DNA of 64,000 bases from an uncultured Oscillospiraceae bacterium (GCA_947599925.1 CANQFT010000005.1:1-64000), one strand, 5' to 3'; shown: positions 53,128-62,307, numbered from the stretch's first letter. Notes: generated by a model from the letters alone, not told the origin. Made by a program: numbers and translations.

Positions 53128-53733
53128 TCAGCAACCTCTTCCGCCGCCGCACAGACAGTTCATGCACATGAGGGTGGTACAGCAGTCACAGGCCTCCGTA
53201 CCGGCCATGTTCTGGTTGCCGTAGGGCTGGTAGGCGTACCCGCCCCGGCTCATCATGGCGTAGGCCTGCTGGTACTCCATGTTGTTTGGCGCCATTTGGA
53301 CCGCCATCTGGTAGTTCTGCCGGGCCTCGTCCAGCCAGCCCTTGCGGTAGCACACAGAACCCATCAGGAAGTACCACTCGGCGTTTTTCACCGGGGCCTC
53401 CTGGGTCAGAATACGCTCCGCGTCGGCCAGATCGCCCACCTGGATGCGCTGGCGCACCCGCTGGGAAAAGGGATCGGCGGAGGTCTGGTAGCCGGCGCTT
53501 TGCCGCTGGTAGCCGGGCTGGGCCTGGTAAGCCTGTCCGCCCTGGCCACGCTGCTGGGTGATCAGGTCATAGGCCTCGTTGATCTCCTTCATCTTTTCCT
53601 CGGCCAGATCGGCCAGAGGATTGTCCTGATAGTTGTCCGGATGGTATTTGCGGGCCAGCTCGCGGTAGGCTTTTTTGATCTCCTCATCGCTGGCGTTGGG
53701 GCTGACGCCCAGGACGCTGTACGGATCGCTCAT
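53128..53733 (-). CDS. J-domain protein with cysteine-rich tail
   Basis: A 201-residue DnaJ-like co-chaperone. The J domain occupies residues 1-~70, with the catalytic HPD in [12 protein letters not shown] Gln/Gly/Tyr-rich linker (about 70-95) leads to a helical domain with a TPR-like look ([34 protein letters not shown]). The C-terminus ([20 protein letters not shown]) holds seven cysteines in 20 residues, probably a metal or iron-sulfur site. No DnaK or GrpE gene is close. It is co-oriented with the membrane protein downstream. Confidence 0.92.
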   Translation of the reverse strand: MSDPYSVLGVSPNASDEEIKKAYRELARKYHPDNYQDNPLADLAEEKMKEINEAYDLITQQRGQGGQAYQAQPGYQRQSAGYQTSADPFSQRVRQRIQVGDLADAERILTQEAPVKNAEWYFLMGSVCYRKGWLDEARQNYQMAVQMAPNNMEYQQAYAMMSRGGYAYQPYGNQNMAGTEACDCCTTLMCMNCLCGGGRGC

Positions 53734-53737
53734 ACGG

Positions 53738-54586
53738 TCATTTCCTTTCCTTCCGGCCCCACTTGCCCGCTTGGACCAGTGCTTGGACGTTGGGGAGGCC
53801 GAGGTAGAGAATATTGTTCAAAATGCCACTTTGGGCCGTGGTCGGCAAAAGCTGAAAGGCCGATTGGGCCAGGGTCAGGGAGTGGCGCATGGTGGTGGTC
53901 AGATAGTCCTGGTCCGGCGTCTGTCCAAACCGCGCGGCGATGGGGTTGTAACGGTCCCTGGCCACATCCTGGGCCAAGTCGTCCACGCCGTCCACCAGAT
54001 AGATCCACCGGCCCAGATGGTACAGCAGCTGCCGCCGGGCGCGGTCCAGGGCCGGATCCCCGGTCTCAGGGGCGGCGCCGGAGAGGAGCCGGGCAAAGGC
54101 GTCGGCCACGCGGTCCAGCTGGGGAGAGTTTTCCCGCTCCAGCTGGTCCAACTCCTGGAGGCACCGGGCCACATGGTCGTCAAAATCCGGCCTGGCCCGG
54201 CGGGCTTTTCGGTAGGTCCGCCGGAGCAGTCCGGCGGCCACGCGGCATCCTGTGGCCTTCCAGAAGCCCTCGTCAGCCACGCTGTCGCGCAGCTTGTAGT
54301 AGGCCAGGATCACGCTCTCGTCGGCGCACAGCTCCAGGGCCGGGGTCTGGGCCGCGCAGGGGCGGGGCTTGCCCGGATGAGCCGCACAGCGGCGGCGGCA
54401 GGTCTCCCACTCCGGCGCGTCCTCCAGCAACAGGGCCAGAAAGACGAAATCATACTGCAAGGTGTACCGCGCCCCAAAGCCACAGCGCCGCTTCAGACAG
54501 TGGCACAGCCCGCAGTAGGCTGCCTGGTAGGTCTCCCGCTCCTCTTGGGACAGCTTGCTCTGGAGAGGCCGCACATAGCCGAACAT
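53738..54586 (-). CDS. DUF5685 family protein
   Basis: A 282-residue protein. [30 protein letters not shown] at the N-terminus and the cysteine set [15 protein letters not shown] are characteristic. The rest is helical, with [28 protein letters not shown] resembling the polyprenyl-synthase-like helical fold noted for this group. No function is known. The ATG at 54586 follows GGAGGAGCCGTAGG. Four to seven cysteines suggest metal binding. Confidence 0.88.
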   Translation of the reverse strand: MFGYVRPLQSKLSQEERETYQAAYCGLCHCLKRRCGFGARYTLQYDFVFLALLLEDAPEWETCRRRCAAHPGKPRPCAAQTPALELCADESVILAYYKLRDSVADEGFWKATGCRVAAGLLRRTYRKARRARPDFDDHVARCLQELDQLERENSPQLDRVADAFARLLSGAAPETGDPALDRARRQLLYHLGRWIYLVDGVDDLAQDVARDRYNPIAARFGQTPDQDYLTTTMRHSLTLAQSAFQLLPTTAQSGILNNILYLGLPNVQALVQAGKWGRKERK

Positions 54587-54587
54587 C

Positions 54588-55007
54588 CTACGGCTCCTCC
54601 AGCGCCACCACCCGGAGGGTGACGGCCCGGTGGCGGCGGAGGTAGCGGTCCAGCGGGATGCAGACCCCCAACAGCACCAGGAAAAAGGCGCCCACCGCGG
54701 CCAGCGCCGCGGCCCCCTCGGAGGCGTTCCCCATGAGGAGATATGCCCCAAAGAGCCCCACGAAAGGGAGCAGGTAGAGCGCCGCGGCCAACTTGAGCAC
54801 TCTGGACGAGGCGGTCTCCACCGTCACGCTCTGGCCCACCCTGGCCCCCAGGTCGTCCTGGGCCACGGCGATGACCTCGCCGGCGTTGACCATGGAGCCG
54901 CATCCGGCGCAGCTGTCGCAGTCGTGGCTGCACGCCGACATACGCTTGACCTGCACCTCCACCTTGCCGCCGCTCAACCGGCGGCGCACAACAGCCCGCT
55001 GGGTCAT
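54588..55007 (-). CDS. SoxR-reducing-system protein RseC family
   Basis: A 139-residue membrane protein. A short N-terminal domain with clustered cysteines (CSHDCDSCAGCG, about residues 26-37) is followed by a beta segment and two helices (LAALYLLPFVGLFGAYLLMG, LAAVGAFFLVLLGVCIPL). In other bacteria RseC is linked to Rnf/SoxR electron transfer or cell-envelope control; neither rnf nor soxR is next to it here. It overlaps cdaR by 4 bp. Confidence 0.9.
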   Translation of the reverse strand: MTQRAVVRRRLSGGKVEVQVKRMSACSHDCDSCAGCGSMVNAGEVIAVAQDDLGARVGQSVTVETASSRVLKLAAALYLLPFVGLFGAYLLMGNASEGAAALAAVGAFFLVLLGVCIPLDRYLRRHRAVTLRVVALEEP

Positions 55008-56278
55008 TGTCCTTCCTCCAACAGCTGCCGCGCGGCCGCGCCCACGGCCACGGAGACCTTATACTCCCCCACCACGCCCGCGTCGGCAACGCCGCGGAGC
55101 GTGACCCTGGCCAGGACCAGGCTCTGGCCCTCCGGCACGGAGGACAGGTCCGTCAGGTCTACCTGGACCCGGATGGACTGGGGCAATACCTGGTCCAGCG
55201 CGGCCCTGGTGCCCCGGACCTGGACGGGCAGGGACTTGGTGACCACCACCGCGTCCACGTCCTCCGGGGCGGTCAGCTCGATGTTCTCCGTGACGAAGCT
55301 CCGGACCTCCAGATTGCGGACAGACACGTTTACCGTCGCTTCCTGAACGCCGCTGAGATTTTCCACCTCCGGGCCGATGGGGATGGGCAGGGTGAAGGTC
55401 TCCGAGCGGATGACTTTGGACAGGTCGATGACGCCCAGGTCGATGGAGTCGTAGGCCGCCAGCTCCGTCTCGCCGCCGGAGAGGACCACGGACTTGGGCG
55501 TGATGGAGTAGCTCAGATGGGCGTCGTCCTTGCCGGAGACGCCGCCGCCGGGCTGGAAGTCCACCGTCAGGGGCACCTCCTTGGTCATCGCCACGGGCAA
55601 GGTGACGTTCACAAGCTCAGGCGAGGCGCTGACGGCGTCGGTCTCCAGGGCCTCGCCGTCCTGCCCCACCAGCACATACGGCATATCCTCGTGGATGGTC
55701 TCCCTCTGGCCGTCCAGATTCAGGGTCACCTGGGCGTAAGCCACCTGGGCCACATCCGCCTCGGAGCCGCTGACTTCGATGACGGCGGGCTGGAACACCA
55801 TCTCCCCGGCCTGGAAGCCGTCGGCCACGTCGCCGTTGACCACGCCCTTGATCTCCACCGGGCGGGTGGAGCGCTTGACCACGGTGACAGGCACATAGAA
55901 GGGGTCCCGGTCCACCAGGTCAAAACTGCTGGTGGAGACGTTGCTGGGCCAGATGATGTCATACGCCCGCTGGTGCTCCCCCTCGGCGGGGATGCGGGAA
56001 AGGTCCACCTGGACGGTGACGTTGTCCCGGCGGAGCAGGGACACCACGCTCTGGCGGCCCTGGACGGTGAGGTCCACGGTCTCCTGGGTGCCCGCGGCCA
56101 CCATCAGGCCGTTGGCGTGCAAAATGTCCTCCCCCACAAAGGTGACGGGGATGTTGGAGATGGTGCGGGTGTAGTCGGAGTCGTCCACACTGCGGACGTA
56201 GAGCCACAGCGTGGCGGCCATGAGGATGGAGAAGATGATGTAGAGAGGTTTATTGGGCTGTCTCGTCTTCTTCTCCAC
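55004..56278 (-). CDS. cdaR: CdaA regulatory protein CdaR (YbbR-like)
   Basis: A 424-residue protein. One N-terminal membrane helix (about residues 11-28, LYIIFSILMAATLWLYV) is followed by about four YbbR repeats on the outside of the membrane (IPVTFVGEDI, DVNLTLPVAMTKEVPLTV-type strands). It modulates the diadenylate cyclase CdaA. I choose the GTG at 56278 because GGGAGGTGA lies 5 bp upstream; a GTG at 56287 sits inside that site. It overlaps the end of cdaA by 29 bp. Confidence 0.93.
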   Translation of the reverse strand: MEKKTRQPNKPLYIIFSILMAATLWLYVRSVDDSDYTRTISNIPVTFVGEDILHANGLMVAAGTQETVDLTVQGRQSVVSLLRRDNVTVQVDLSRIPAEGEHQRAYDIIWPSNVSTSSFDLVDRDPFYVPVTVVKRSTRPVEIKGVVNGDVADGFQAGEMVFQPAVIEVSGSEADVAQVAYAQVTLNLDGQRETIHEDMPYVLVGQDGEALETDAVSASPELVNVTLPVAMTKEVPLTVDFQPGGGVSGKDDAHLSYSITPKSVVLSGGETELAAYDSIDLGVIDLSKVIRSETFTLPIPIGPEVENLSGVQEATVNVSVRNLEVRSFVTENIELTAPEDVDAVVVTKSLPVQVRGTRAALDQVLPQSIRVQVDLTDLSSVPEGQSLVLARVTLRGVADAGVVGEYKVSVAVGAAARQLLEEGQ

Positions 56279-57155
56279 GGCCCTCACCTCCCTTCCTGGA
56301 TCTGAACAGGCCGCTGAGGAAGAACGCCTTGCGCTCCTCCTCTTTCTGCTGGGGCATCAGCTCACTGCGGAGGAACTGCTCCAGCTTCTCCGGGGCCAGG
56401 TGCTGCATCAAGCTGCCGCCCACGGCCAGGGAGATGGAGCCGGTCTCCTCCGAGACCACGGCCACCACCGCGTCAGACCGCTCGCTGACGCCCACGGCGG
56501 CCCGGTGGCGCATACCCAGGTCCTTGCTCAGCGTGGTGGAGGCGGTCATGGGCAGCATACACCCCGCCCCCACGATGCGGCCGGAGCGGACGATGACGGC
56601 GCCATCGTGGAGGGGCGCCTTGTTCCAAAAGAGATTTTTCAGCAGCGCGGCCTCCACCGCGCAGTCCAGGGCGGTGCCGGTCCGGACCACGTCGTCCAGC
56701 AAAATGTCCCGCTCGAAGACCATCAGCGCGCCCACGCGGTCCTTGCTCAGCGCGGTGTAGGCCGTGACGGTCTGGGTGATGGCCGTGTCCAACTCCGAGG
56801 TCTCGGCCTCTTTGGTGAAGAGGTTTTTCAGCCGGTTGTTGCCCAGCTGCTCCAACCCCTTGCGAAGCTCAGGCTGGAAGATGACCACAAGGGCCAAAAA
56901 GCCCAGTTCCAACGTGCGGCCCAGGATGAAGTTGATGACCCGCAGGTGCAGCAGTTCCGACACCCACAAGACCACCACCAGCAGCACGATGGCCCGGGCC
57001 ACATTGGCAGTGCTGGTGCGGGAGACCAGGAGCATGAGGCGGTAGATGAGGTAGGCCACCACCGCGATGTCCAAAATACTGCTGACAACGTCCGCGGGGC
57101 CCAAAGCCTGGATGGTATTGCCCAGGTTTTGAAACATTTGCGCCACCCACTCCAT
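56250..57155 (-). CDS. cdaA: Diadenylate cyclase CdaA
   Basis: A 301-residue membrane enzyme that makes c-di-AMP from ATP. Three helices cover about residues 25-95 (ILDIAVVAYLIYRLMLLV, IVLLVVVLWVSELLHL, LELGFLALVVIFQPELRKGLEQLG). The cyclase domain follows: APLHDGAVIVRSGRIVGAGCMLP carries the DGA motif and GMRHRAAVGVSERSDA the RHR motif. The ATG at 57155 follows GGGAGGGACAAGGC. It forms the usual pair with cdaR; glmM is not in the window. Confidence 0.97.
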   Translation of the reverse strand: MEWVAQMFQNLGNTIQALGPADVVSSILDIAVVAYLIYRLMLLVSRTSTANVARAIVLLVVVLWVSELLHLRVINFILGRTLELGFLALVVIFQPELRKGLEQLGNNRLKNLFTKEAETSELDTAITQTVTAYTALSKDRVGALMVFERDILLDDVVRTGTALDCAVEAALLKNLFWNKAPLHDGAVIVRSGRIVGAGCMLPMTASTTLSKDLGMRHRAAVGVSERSDAVVAVVSEETGSISLAVGGSLMQHLAPEKLEQFLRSELMPQQKEEERKAFFLSGLFRSRKGGEGRGEEDETAQ

Positions 57156-57208
57156 GCCTTGTCCCTCCCGTCCCAACCGTCTTTCCCGGCTAAAATTACA
57201 CAAAATAC

Positions 57209-57237
57209 ATTATACTGTATCGGCCCGCGTTTCGCAA
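57209..57237 (-). promoter_or_regulatory. Promoter of cdaA-cdaR
   Basis: TTGCGA (57237-57232), 17 bp, TATAAT (57214-57209). No ydaO-type c-di-AMP riboswitch was seen in the short leader. Confidence 0.78.
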
Positions 57238-57267
57238 GGGACTTCAAAACTTTTTTTGAAAAAAGGA

Positions 57268-57328
57268 CTCGTTGCGGCGGACCGCAAAAAAATTGTCAAA
57301 GAAGCGGCCTCGCCGCTTCTTTGACAAT
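57268..57328 (+). repeat. Intergenic structured repeat, copy D (3' fragment)
   Basis: Only the end of the element is left: GTTGCGGCGGACCGCAAAAAAATTG, then H5 (CAAAGAAGCGGC with GCCGCTTCTTTG). H1, H2 and the middle module are missing. It lies between cdaA's promoter and the plsY terminator. Confidence 0.75.
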
Positions 57329-57331
57329 CTC

Positions 57332-57358
57332 AGGACGCCGGGCCCTGCCCGGCGTCCT
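57332..57358 (-). terminator. Terminator of plsY
   Basis: A 12-bp GC-rich stem (57347-57358 with 57332-57343) with a 3-base loop. No strong T-run follows on the minus strand, but the H5 hairpin of repeat copy D comes next. Confidence 0.65.
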
Positions 57359-57361
57359 CGC

Positions 57362-58072
57362 TTATGTCTTTTCCTTGTGGCGGAGGGAAAATTTCCGCTC
57401 CTCGCCCTTCAAAATGCGTTGGATATTGCCCCTGTGCTTCCACACGATGAGCCCGCCGATGGCCACCGCCAGGACCAGGATCAGCGGGTCCTGGAACACG
57501 AACCAGGAGGCGAAAGGAAAGCTCACCCCAGCCCAGCAGGAGCCCAGGGAGACGTATCGGGTCAGCGCGGCCAGGATCAAAAAGCCGCCCCACACCACCA
57601 GCGCGACCCGCCAGTCTATCATGATGGCGATGGTGCCGCCGGAGAGGATGCCCTTGCCGCCGCGGAAGCCGAACATACAGGGAAACATATGTCCCAGCAG
57701 ACAGAAAAGCCCCGCCCAATACTTGGCCAGCACGTCAAGTCCCGGCCAGCCCACCAGCCAGATGGCCAACTGGCCGAACCAGACGGCCAGGACCGCCTTG
57801 ACCACGTCCAGCAAAATGACCACCAGGGTCAGCCCACCGCCAAAGGTGCGGTGGAAGTTGGTCAGCCCCGCGTTGCCGGAGCCGTGGGTGCGGATGTCGT
57901 CTTTGAAGATGTACTTGGAGACGATCACCGCGCCGTTGAAACAGCCCAGGAAATAGGCCACCAGGCCCACCACCAGCCCCAGCGCCAGCATCAGGACCGG
58001 ATTTGGCGCGGACCACTCCAAAAACCAGGTCTCCGAGCCGCCGTTGACAAAGACGCGAAAGTTTTCCAACAT
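57362..58072 (-). CDS. plsY: Acyl-phosphate:glycerol-3-phosphate acyltransferase PlsY
   Basis: A 236-residue membrane enzyme that starts phospholipid synthesis. GLVAYFLGCFNGAVIVSKYIF, then GSGNAGLTNFHRTFG (the SGNxGxTNxxR motif), then LGHMFPCMFGFRGGKGI are the three conserved cytoplasmic loops. Length is slightly above average because of the N-terminus ENFRVFVNGGSETWFLEW. GGAGGGGTAAGACC precedes the ATG. It follows der by 4 bp. Confidence 0.95.
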   Translation of the reverse strand: MLENFRVFVNGGSETWFLEWSAPNPVLMLALGLVVGLVAYFLGCFNGAVIVSKYIFKDDIRTHGSGNAGLTNFHRTFGGGLTLVVILLDVVKAVLAVWFGQLAIWLVGWPGLDVLAKYWAGLFCLLGHMFPCMFGFRGGKGILSGGTIAIMIDWRVALVVWGGFLILAALTRYVSLGSCWAGVSFPFASWFVFQDPLILVLAVAIGGLIVWKHRGNIQRILKGEERKFSLRHKEKT

Positions 58073-58076
58073 GGTC

Positions 58077-59402
58077 TTACCCCTCCTTCTCGCTCCGCTC
58101 CCGGACGGTGAGGCGCACCGGCGTACCCTCCAGGCCAAAGGTCTGCCGGATCTGGTTTTCGAGATAGCGCTGGTAGGAAAAATGGAAAAGCTGGGCGTTG
58201 TTGCAAAAGCAGACGAAGTGGGGCGGCTTGACCCCCACTTGGGTCATGTAGTAGATCTTCAGCCGTTTGCCCTTGTCCGTGGGCGGCTGGACCCGCGCGG
58301 TGGCGTCGGCCAGGACGGTGTTGAGCATCCCGGTGGTGACCCGGAGGCTGGCCTGGTCGTTGACGTAGTTGATGAGGTCGAAGAGCCGGTCCACCCGCTG
58401 GCCCGTCAGGGCCGAGATGAAGAGGATGGGGGCGTAGGTCATATAGCTCAGGTCCCGGCGGATGTCCTGGCGCATCTTGTCCATGGTCTTGTCGTCTTTT
58501 TCCACCGCGTCCCACTTGTTCACCACGATGACGCACGCCTTGCCCGCCTCGTGGGCCAGACCCGCCACCTTGGTGTCCTGCTCGGTGACGCCCTCGTTGG
58601 CGTCCAGGAGGATCAGGCACACGTCGCACCGCTCGATGGCCATGGTGCCCCGCAGGACGGAGAACTTCTCCACCCTGTCCTCCACCTTGGACTTTTTCCG
58701 CATCCCGGCGGTGTCGATGATGAGGTATCTGCCCTTTTCGTTTTCGAAGTAGCTGTCCACCGCGTCCCGCGTGGTGCCCGCCACATCGGAGACGATGACC
58801 CGCTCCTGGCCCAGAATGCGGTTGACCAGGCTGGATTTCCCCACGTTGGGCTTGCCGATGATGGCGACCTTGATCACGTCCGGGTCCTCGTCCACAGGGT
58901 CCTCGGCGGGGAAATGCTTCAGGCACTGGTCCAGCAGATCGCCGGTGCCGTGGCCGTGGACGGCGGAGACGGCCACGGGGTCGCCCAGGCCCAGGTTGTA
59001 AAACTCGTAGATGTCGGGGTCGGTGTGGCCGGTCCTGTCGGCCTTGTTCACCGCGAGCACCACCGGCTTGCCGGATCTGAGCAGCAGATCAGCCACCTCT
59101 TGGTCCGAGGCGGTAAGGCCGGTCTGGAGGTCGCAGACAAAGAGGATGACCGTGGCGTTCTCGATGGCGATCTCGGCCTGGGCGCGCATAAAGCGGAGGA
59201 TCTCGTCGTCGGTCCCCGGCTCGATGCCGCCGGTGTCCACCAGGTCGAACTTCCGGCCCGCCCACTCGCAGGGCGCGTACAGCCTGTCGCGGGTGACGCC
59301 GGGGGTGTCCTCCACGATGGAGAGGCGCTGCCCGGTCAGTTTGTTGAACAGCATGGACTTGCCCACGTTGGGCCGGCCCACGATGGCTACTAAGGGTCGC
59401 AT
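58077..59402 (-). CDS. der: Ribosome biogenesis GTPase Der (EngA)
   Basis: A 441-residue protein with two GTPase domains. The first P-loop is VGRPNVGKSMLFNKL and the second is IGKPNVGKSSLVNRIL. The switch motif VDTGGIEPG and a second DTAGMRKKSK are present, as are NKADR and NKWDAVE. The C-terminal KH-like domain ends in PVRLTVRERSEKEG. Needed for 50S assembly. Confidence 0.98.
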   Translation of the reverse strand: MRPLVAIVGRPNVGKSMLFNKLTGQRLSIVEDTPGVTRDRLYAPCEWAGRKFDLVDTGGIEPGTDDEILRFMRAQAEIAIENATVILFVCDLQTGLTASDQEVADLLLRSGKPVVLAVNKADRTGHTDPDIYEFYNLGLGDPVAVSAVHGHGTGDLLDQCLKHFPAEDPVDEDPDVIKVAIIGKPNVGKSSLVNRILGQERVIVSDVAGTTRDAVDSYFENEKGRYLIIDTAGMRKKSKVEDRVEKFSVLRGTMAIERCDVCLILLDANEGVTEQDTKVAGLAHEAGKACVIVVNKWDAVEKDDKTMDKMRQDIRRDLSYMTYAPILFISALTGQRVDRLFDLINYVNDQASLRVTTGMLNTVLADATARVQPPTDKGKRLKIYYMTQVGVKPPHFVCFCNNAQLFHFSYQRYLENQIRQTFGLEGTPVRLTVRERSEKEG

Positions 59403-59412
59403 AGTCTACCTC

Positions 59413-60711
59413 TCAACTCTCAAAGATCGCGTCGCACAGATCAAAGCCGTCCTGGTTCACCGGGACCACCCGCACCCCCAGCCGCTCCGACACCTGGGCG
59501 ATGGTCACGTCGTCCAGAAACACATCCTGCCCGTGGCGAAGCATATTCACCGGGATCAGCAGCCGCTGGCCCAGGTCCCGGCCCGCCAGCTGGTCCATCA
59601 GGTCCCCGCCGGTGATGAGGCCGGAGACGGTGATGGTCTGGCCAAAAAAGTGGTTCACAATGGCCTGGACCTTTCCCTCAGTATGGCATTTTTTCAGCGC
59701 TTTGTCAACAATTTCCCGGAGGTACGGGGCGGCGGCCACACCGCAGGCGACGGTGAAGGGCGAGGCCGTTTTCTCCTCCTGCAGAGCCAGGGCCGCGTTG
59801 AACTCCGTATCCAGCAGCCGCAGCATCCCCACGCCGTTTTCCAGCTGGGTGTAGTCCTCGTAGTACCCGTCCGGCGGGATGGGCCGCCCGGCCTGGATGT
59901 AGAACTCGTCCGAGCACCAGAACAGGCGGGAGCCGTACTTCTCCAGACAGTTTGCCGCGAAATCCTCCACCATATCCACCACCGCTCCGGCGGTCTCCTG
60001 GGTGTAGGGCTCCAGGGGATAGAGGCCCTGGCGGTGCCGGGTCAGACCCACCGGCACCACCGAGACGCTTTTGACCCCAGGATAGAGCCCGGCCAGGTCC
60101 GCCATGGTACGGGCCAGATGCCCGCCGTCGTTGAGCCCGGGGCAGGAGACGATCTGGCAGTTCATGGTGATGCCCGCCGCGGCGAAGCGCTCCATGAGCG
60201 CCAGCCCTTCCCTTCCCCGCCGGTTGCCCAGCAGCATCGCCCGGAGTTCCGGCTCGGTGGCGTGGACGGAGACGTTGATGGGGGAGATATGGAGGTCGAT
60301 GATGCGCTGGATCTCCCGCTGGGAGAGGTTGGTCATGGTGATGTAGTTGCCCATGAGGAAGGACAGCCGGGCGTCGTCATCCTTGAAGTAGAGCGTCTCC
60401 CGCATCCCCTTGGGCAACTGGTCCACAAAGCAGAACACACAGTGGTTGGCGCAGGGGCGGGGCGCGTCCATCATGTAGGTCTCAAAGTTCAGACCCAGCT
60501 CCTCCCCCTCCGCCTTTTTCACCCTCACCCTCCGGCGGACCCCCTCGCGCTCCAGCTCCAGCTCCAGCGCGGCGTCGTAGGTATAGAATTTGTAGTCCAG
60601 CACGTCCACGATGGCGTGGCCGTTGACGGCGACCAGCCGCTGGCCGGGTCTGACGCCGGCCCTGTGGGCGGGACTGTGGGCGTCCACGCTGGTGATGACG
60701 GTCTTGCTCAA
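59413..60711 (-). CDS. DUF512 protein with PDZ and radical-SAM-like domains
   Basis: A 432-residue protein. The N-terminal ~65 residues form a PDZ-like domain (VDAHSPAHRAGVRPGQRLVAVNGHAI). A cysteine cluster, CANHCVFCFVDQLPKGMR, follows near residue 90 and resembles a radical SAM iron-sulfur site. The C-terminal DUF512 domain (TVACGVAAAPYLREIVD, NHFFGQTITVSGLITGGDL) completes the known architecture. The family is predicted to be an iron-sulfur oxidoreductase with no established reaction. I prefer the TTG at 60711, because AGGAGGTG lies 6 bp upstream; the GTG at 60720 overlaps that site. Confidence 0.92.
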   Translation of the reverse strand: MSKTVITSVDAHSPAHRAGVRPGQRLVAVNGHAIVDVLDYKFYTYDAALELELEREGVRRRVRVKKAEGEELGLNFETYMMDAPRPCANHCVFCFVDQLPKGMRETLYFKDDDARLSFLMGNYITMTNLSQREIQRIIDLHISPINVSVHATEPELRAMLLGNRRGREGLALMERFAAAGITMNCQIVSCPGLNDGGHLARTMADLAGLYPGVKSVSVVPVGLTRHRQGLYPLEPYTQETAGAVVDMVEDFAANCLEKYGSRLFWCSDEFYIQAGRPIPPDGYYEDYTQLENGVGMLRLLDTEFNAALALQEEKTASPFTVACGVAAAPYLREIVDKALKKCHTEGKVQAIVNHFFGQTITVSGLITGGDLMDQLAGRDLGQRLLIPVNMLRHGQDVFLDDVTIAQVSERLGVRVVPVNQDGFDLCDAIFES

Positions 60712-60802
60712 GGGGTCCACCTCCTTCGTCGGCGGCAGGGGCCGCGAAAAAAAGAAGGGCGGAAGCCTGTCGCTCCTGCCCTGCTTTCTTGCCGGTATGC
60801 AC

Positions 60803-60994
60803 TTACTTCGCGGCGGCTTCCGCCTTGCTGTAATCCCTGCCGTCGTAGGTCATGCAGGACTTGCACAGACGGTGGGGCAGCTTGTATTCGCCGCACTTGG
60901 GGCAGAGGACCAGATTGGGCGCGTCCATCTTCCACACACTGCTGCGGCGCTTGTTCCGGCGCTGCTTGGAAATTTTACTCTTGGGGACTGCCAT
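60803..60994 (-). CDS. rpmF: 50S ribosomal protein L32
   Basis: A 63-residue ribosomal protein. AVPKSKISKQRRNKRRSSVWK is the standard start. The zinc site is complete (CPKCGEYKLPHRLCKSC), so this is the zinc-binding form. CCGAAGGAGGTGTCACT precedes the ATG. It is co-transcribed with yceD, the usual arrangement. Confidence 0.98.
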   Translation of the reverse strand: MAVPKSKISKQRRNKRRSSVWKMDAPNLVLCPKCGEYKLPHRLCKSCMTYDGRDYSKAEAAAK

Positions 60995-61036
60995 AGTGAC
61001 ACCTCCTTCGGATAATGGCCTTGGTGGTTCAATCGA

Positions 61037-61531
61037 TCACTCAAAGAACTTGGCAAGGCCCGCCAGACGCGGGTCCACCTCTCTGACGCAGCGGCAGGGC
61101 TCCAGGTTCAGGTTGACCCCGCAGCCGGGGCAAAGACCTTTGCAGTCCTCTGAGCAGAGGTTCTTGGTGTCCATCTCTAAGATAAATGTGTCCGTCATCA
61201 GCGCGCCCGCGTCCAGGCTGTCGCCGTCCAGGACCACGATGTCCCCATCGTCCTGTTCCTGTTCCAGCGTTTCGGCCAGGAGCGTTTCGTAGTCCACGAC
61301 TTTCTCCCTCTGGAACGGGACGCCGCAGCGGTCACAGACCAGGGACAGCACCGCGCGGGCCTGGGCGGTGAACACCAGCGCCCCCGCCATGTTCCGGACC
61401 TGGCCCGTGACCTCCACAGGGGCCTGGATGGGGGCCTGGCCGTGAAATTCCAGGTGGGAGAGATCCAGCTGGAACGCGAAGGGCAGGACCGCGCCGGGCG
61501 TCAGGATGATCTCTCGCAAATCCAGTCTCAT
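61037..61531 (-). CDS. yceD: YceD-family protein (DUF177)
   Basis: A 164-residue protein linked to 23S rRNA accumulation and nearly always next to rpmF. RLDLREIILTPGAVLPFAFQLDLS begins the protein; CDRCGVPFQREKVVDYETLLAE and CSEDCKGLCPGCGVNLNLEPC hold seven cysteines. The ATG at 61531 follows GCGAGGTGTGCC. It lies 42 bp upstream of rpmF under one promoter. Confidence 0.95.
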   Translation of the reverse strand: MRLDLREIILTPGAVLPFAFQLDLSHLEFHGQAPIQAPVEVTGQVRNMAGALVFTAQARAVLSLVCDRCGVPFQREKVVDYETLLAETLEQEQDDGDIVVLDGDSLDAGALMTDTFILEMDTKNLCSEDCKGLCPGCGVNLNLEPCRCVREVDPRLAGLAKFFE

Positions 61532-61560
61532 GGCACACCTCGCATAACGGTACGGCAAGT

Positions 61561-61589
61561 ATTATACCTATCCTTCCCTGAATTGTCAA
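61561..61589 (-). promoter_or_regulatory. Promoter of yceD-rpmF
   Basis: TTGACA (61589-61584), 17 bp, TATAAT (61566-61561). It is a perfect consensus, starting within 10 bp of the upstream stop codon. Confidence 0.88.
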
Positions 61590-61596
61590 TGTTTTT

Positions 61597-62307
61597 TTAG
61601 AAAAGACCGGCCAGAGCGTGGCTGAGGGGGAGGTAGGCCGCCGGAAGGAAGATGGCGGGGAGCATATTGCCCACCCGGATCTTCTCCTTGCCAAGACCCA
61701 GCATATTCACCGCGATGCCGATGATGATACAGCCGCCCACCGCCCCCATCTGGGCCACCAGCTCGTCGGACAGATAGGGCCCGATCCAGGCCGCCAGCAG
61801 GGTCAGGCCGCCCTGGTAGACCACCAGCGGCAGGATGGAGAAGGCCACGCCCACCCCCATGGCGGCGGCGAAGGAGATACTGGTCACGCCGTCGATCACG
61901 CCCTTGGAGACGATGATGGACCAGTCCCCGTTCAGCCCGGCGGCCAGGGAGCCGTTGATGGCCATGGCCCCCACGCAGAAGAGGACGGAGGCGCTGACGA
62001 ATCCCTCGGTAAAGCGGCTGTTGCCCTCCCCTTGGGACCGCAGGTGGGCCTTGAGGAAGTCCCCCACGCCGTCCATCCGCCGCTCGATGTCGATGAGCTC
62101 GCCCAGGACGGTGCCCACCACCATGCACACGATGACGCAGAGGGTGTCGGTGGTGCCCAGGGCGGCGTCCATGCCGATGGCCAGCACGCAAAGGCCCAGG
62201 GCAAAGGTGATGATCTGGGTGAACCGCTCCGGGATCTTTCCGCGAAACAGCAGGCCGATGACGCTGCCAAGCAGCACCAGCGCGGCGTTGATGAAGGTTG
62301 CGGGCAT
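61597..62307 (-). CDS. DUF554 family membrane protein
   Basis: A 236-residue membrane protein with about seven helices. ATFINAALVLLGSVIGLLFRGKIPERF and GLCVLAIGMDAALGT at the N-terminus, then CVGAMAINGSLAAGLNGDWSIIVSKGVIDGVTSI, match the DUF554/YqgA family. The transported substrate, if any, is unknown. The ATG at 62307 follows GGAAGTGTAGATAT, a weak ribosome binding site. It is monocistronic. Confidence 0.92.
   Translation of the reverse strand: MPATFINAALVLLGSVIGLLFRGKIPERFTQIITFALGLCVLAIGMDAALGTTDTLCVIVCMVVGTVLGELIDIERRMDGVGDFLKAHLRSQGEGNSRFTEGFVSASVLFCVGAMAINGSLAAGLNGDWSIIVSKGVIDGVTSISFAAAMGVGVAFSILPLVVYQGGLTLLAAWIGPYLSDELVAQMGAVGGCIIIGIAVNMLGLGKEKIRVGNMLPAIFLPAAYLPLSHALAGLF

Noticed and set aside
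57155..57237. c-di-AMP (ydaO) riboswitch in the cdaA leader.
   Set aside because: The leader is about 50 bases, too short for that class, and none of its conserved blocks is present.
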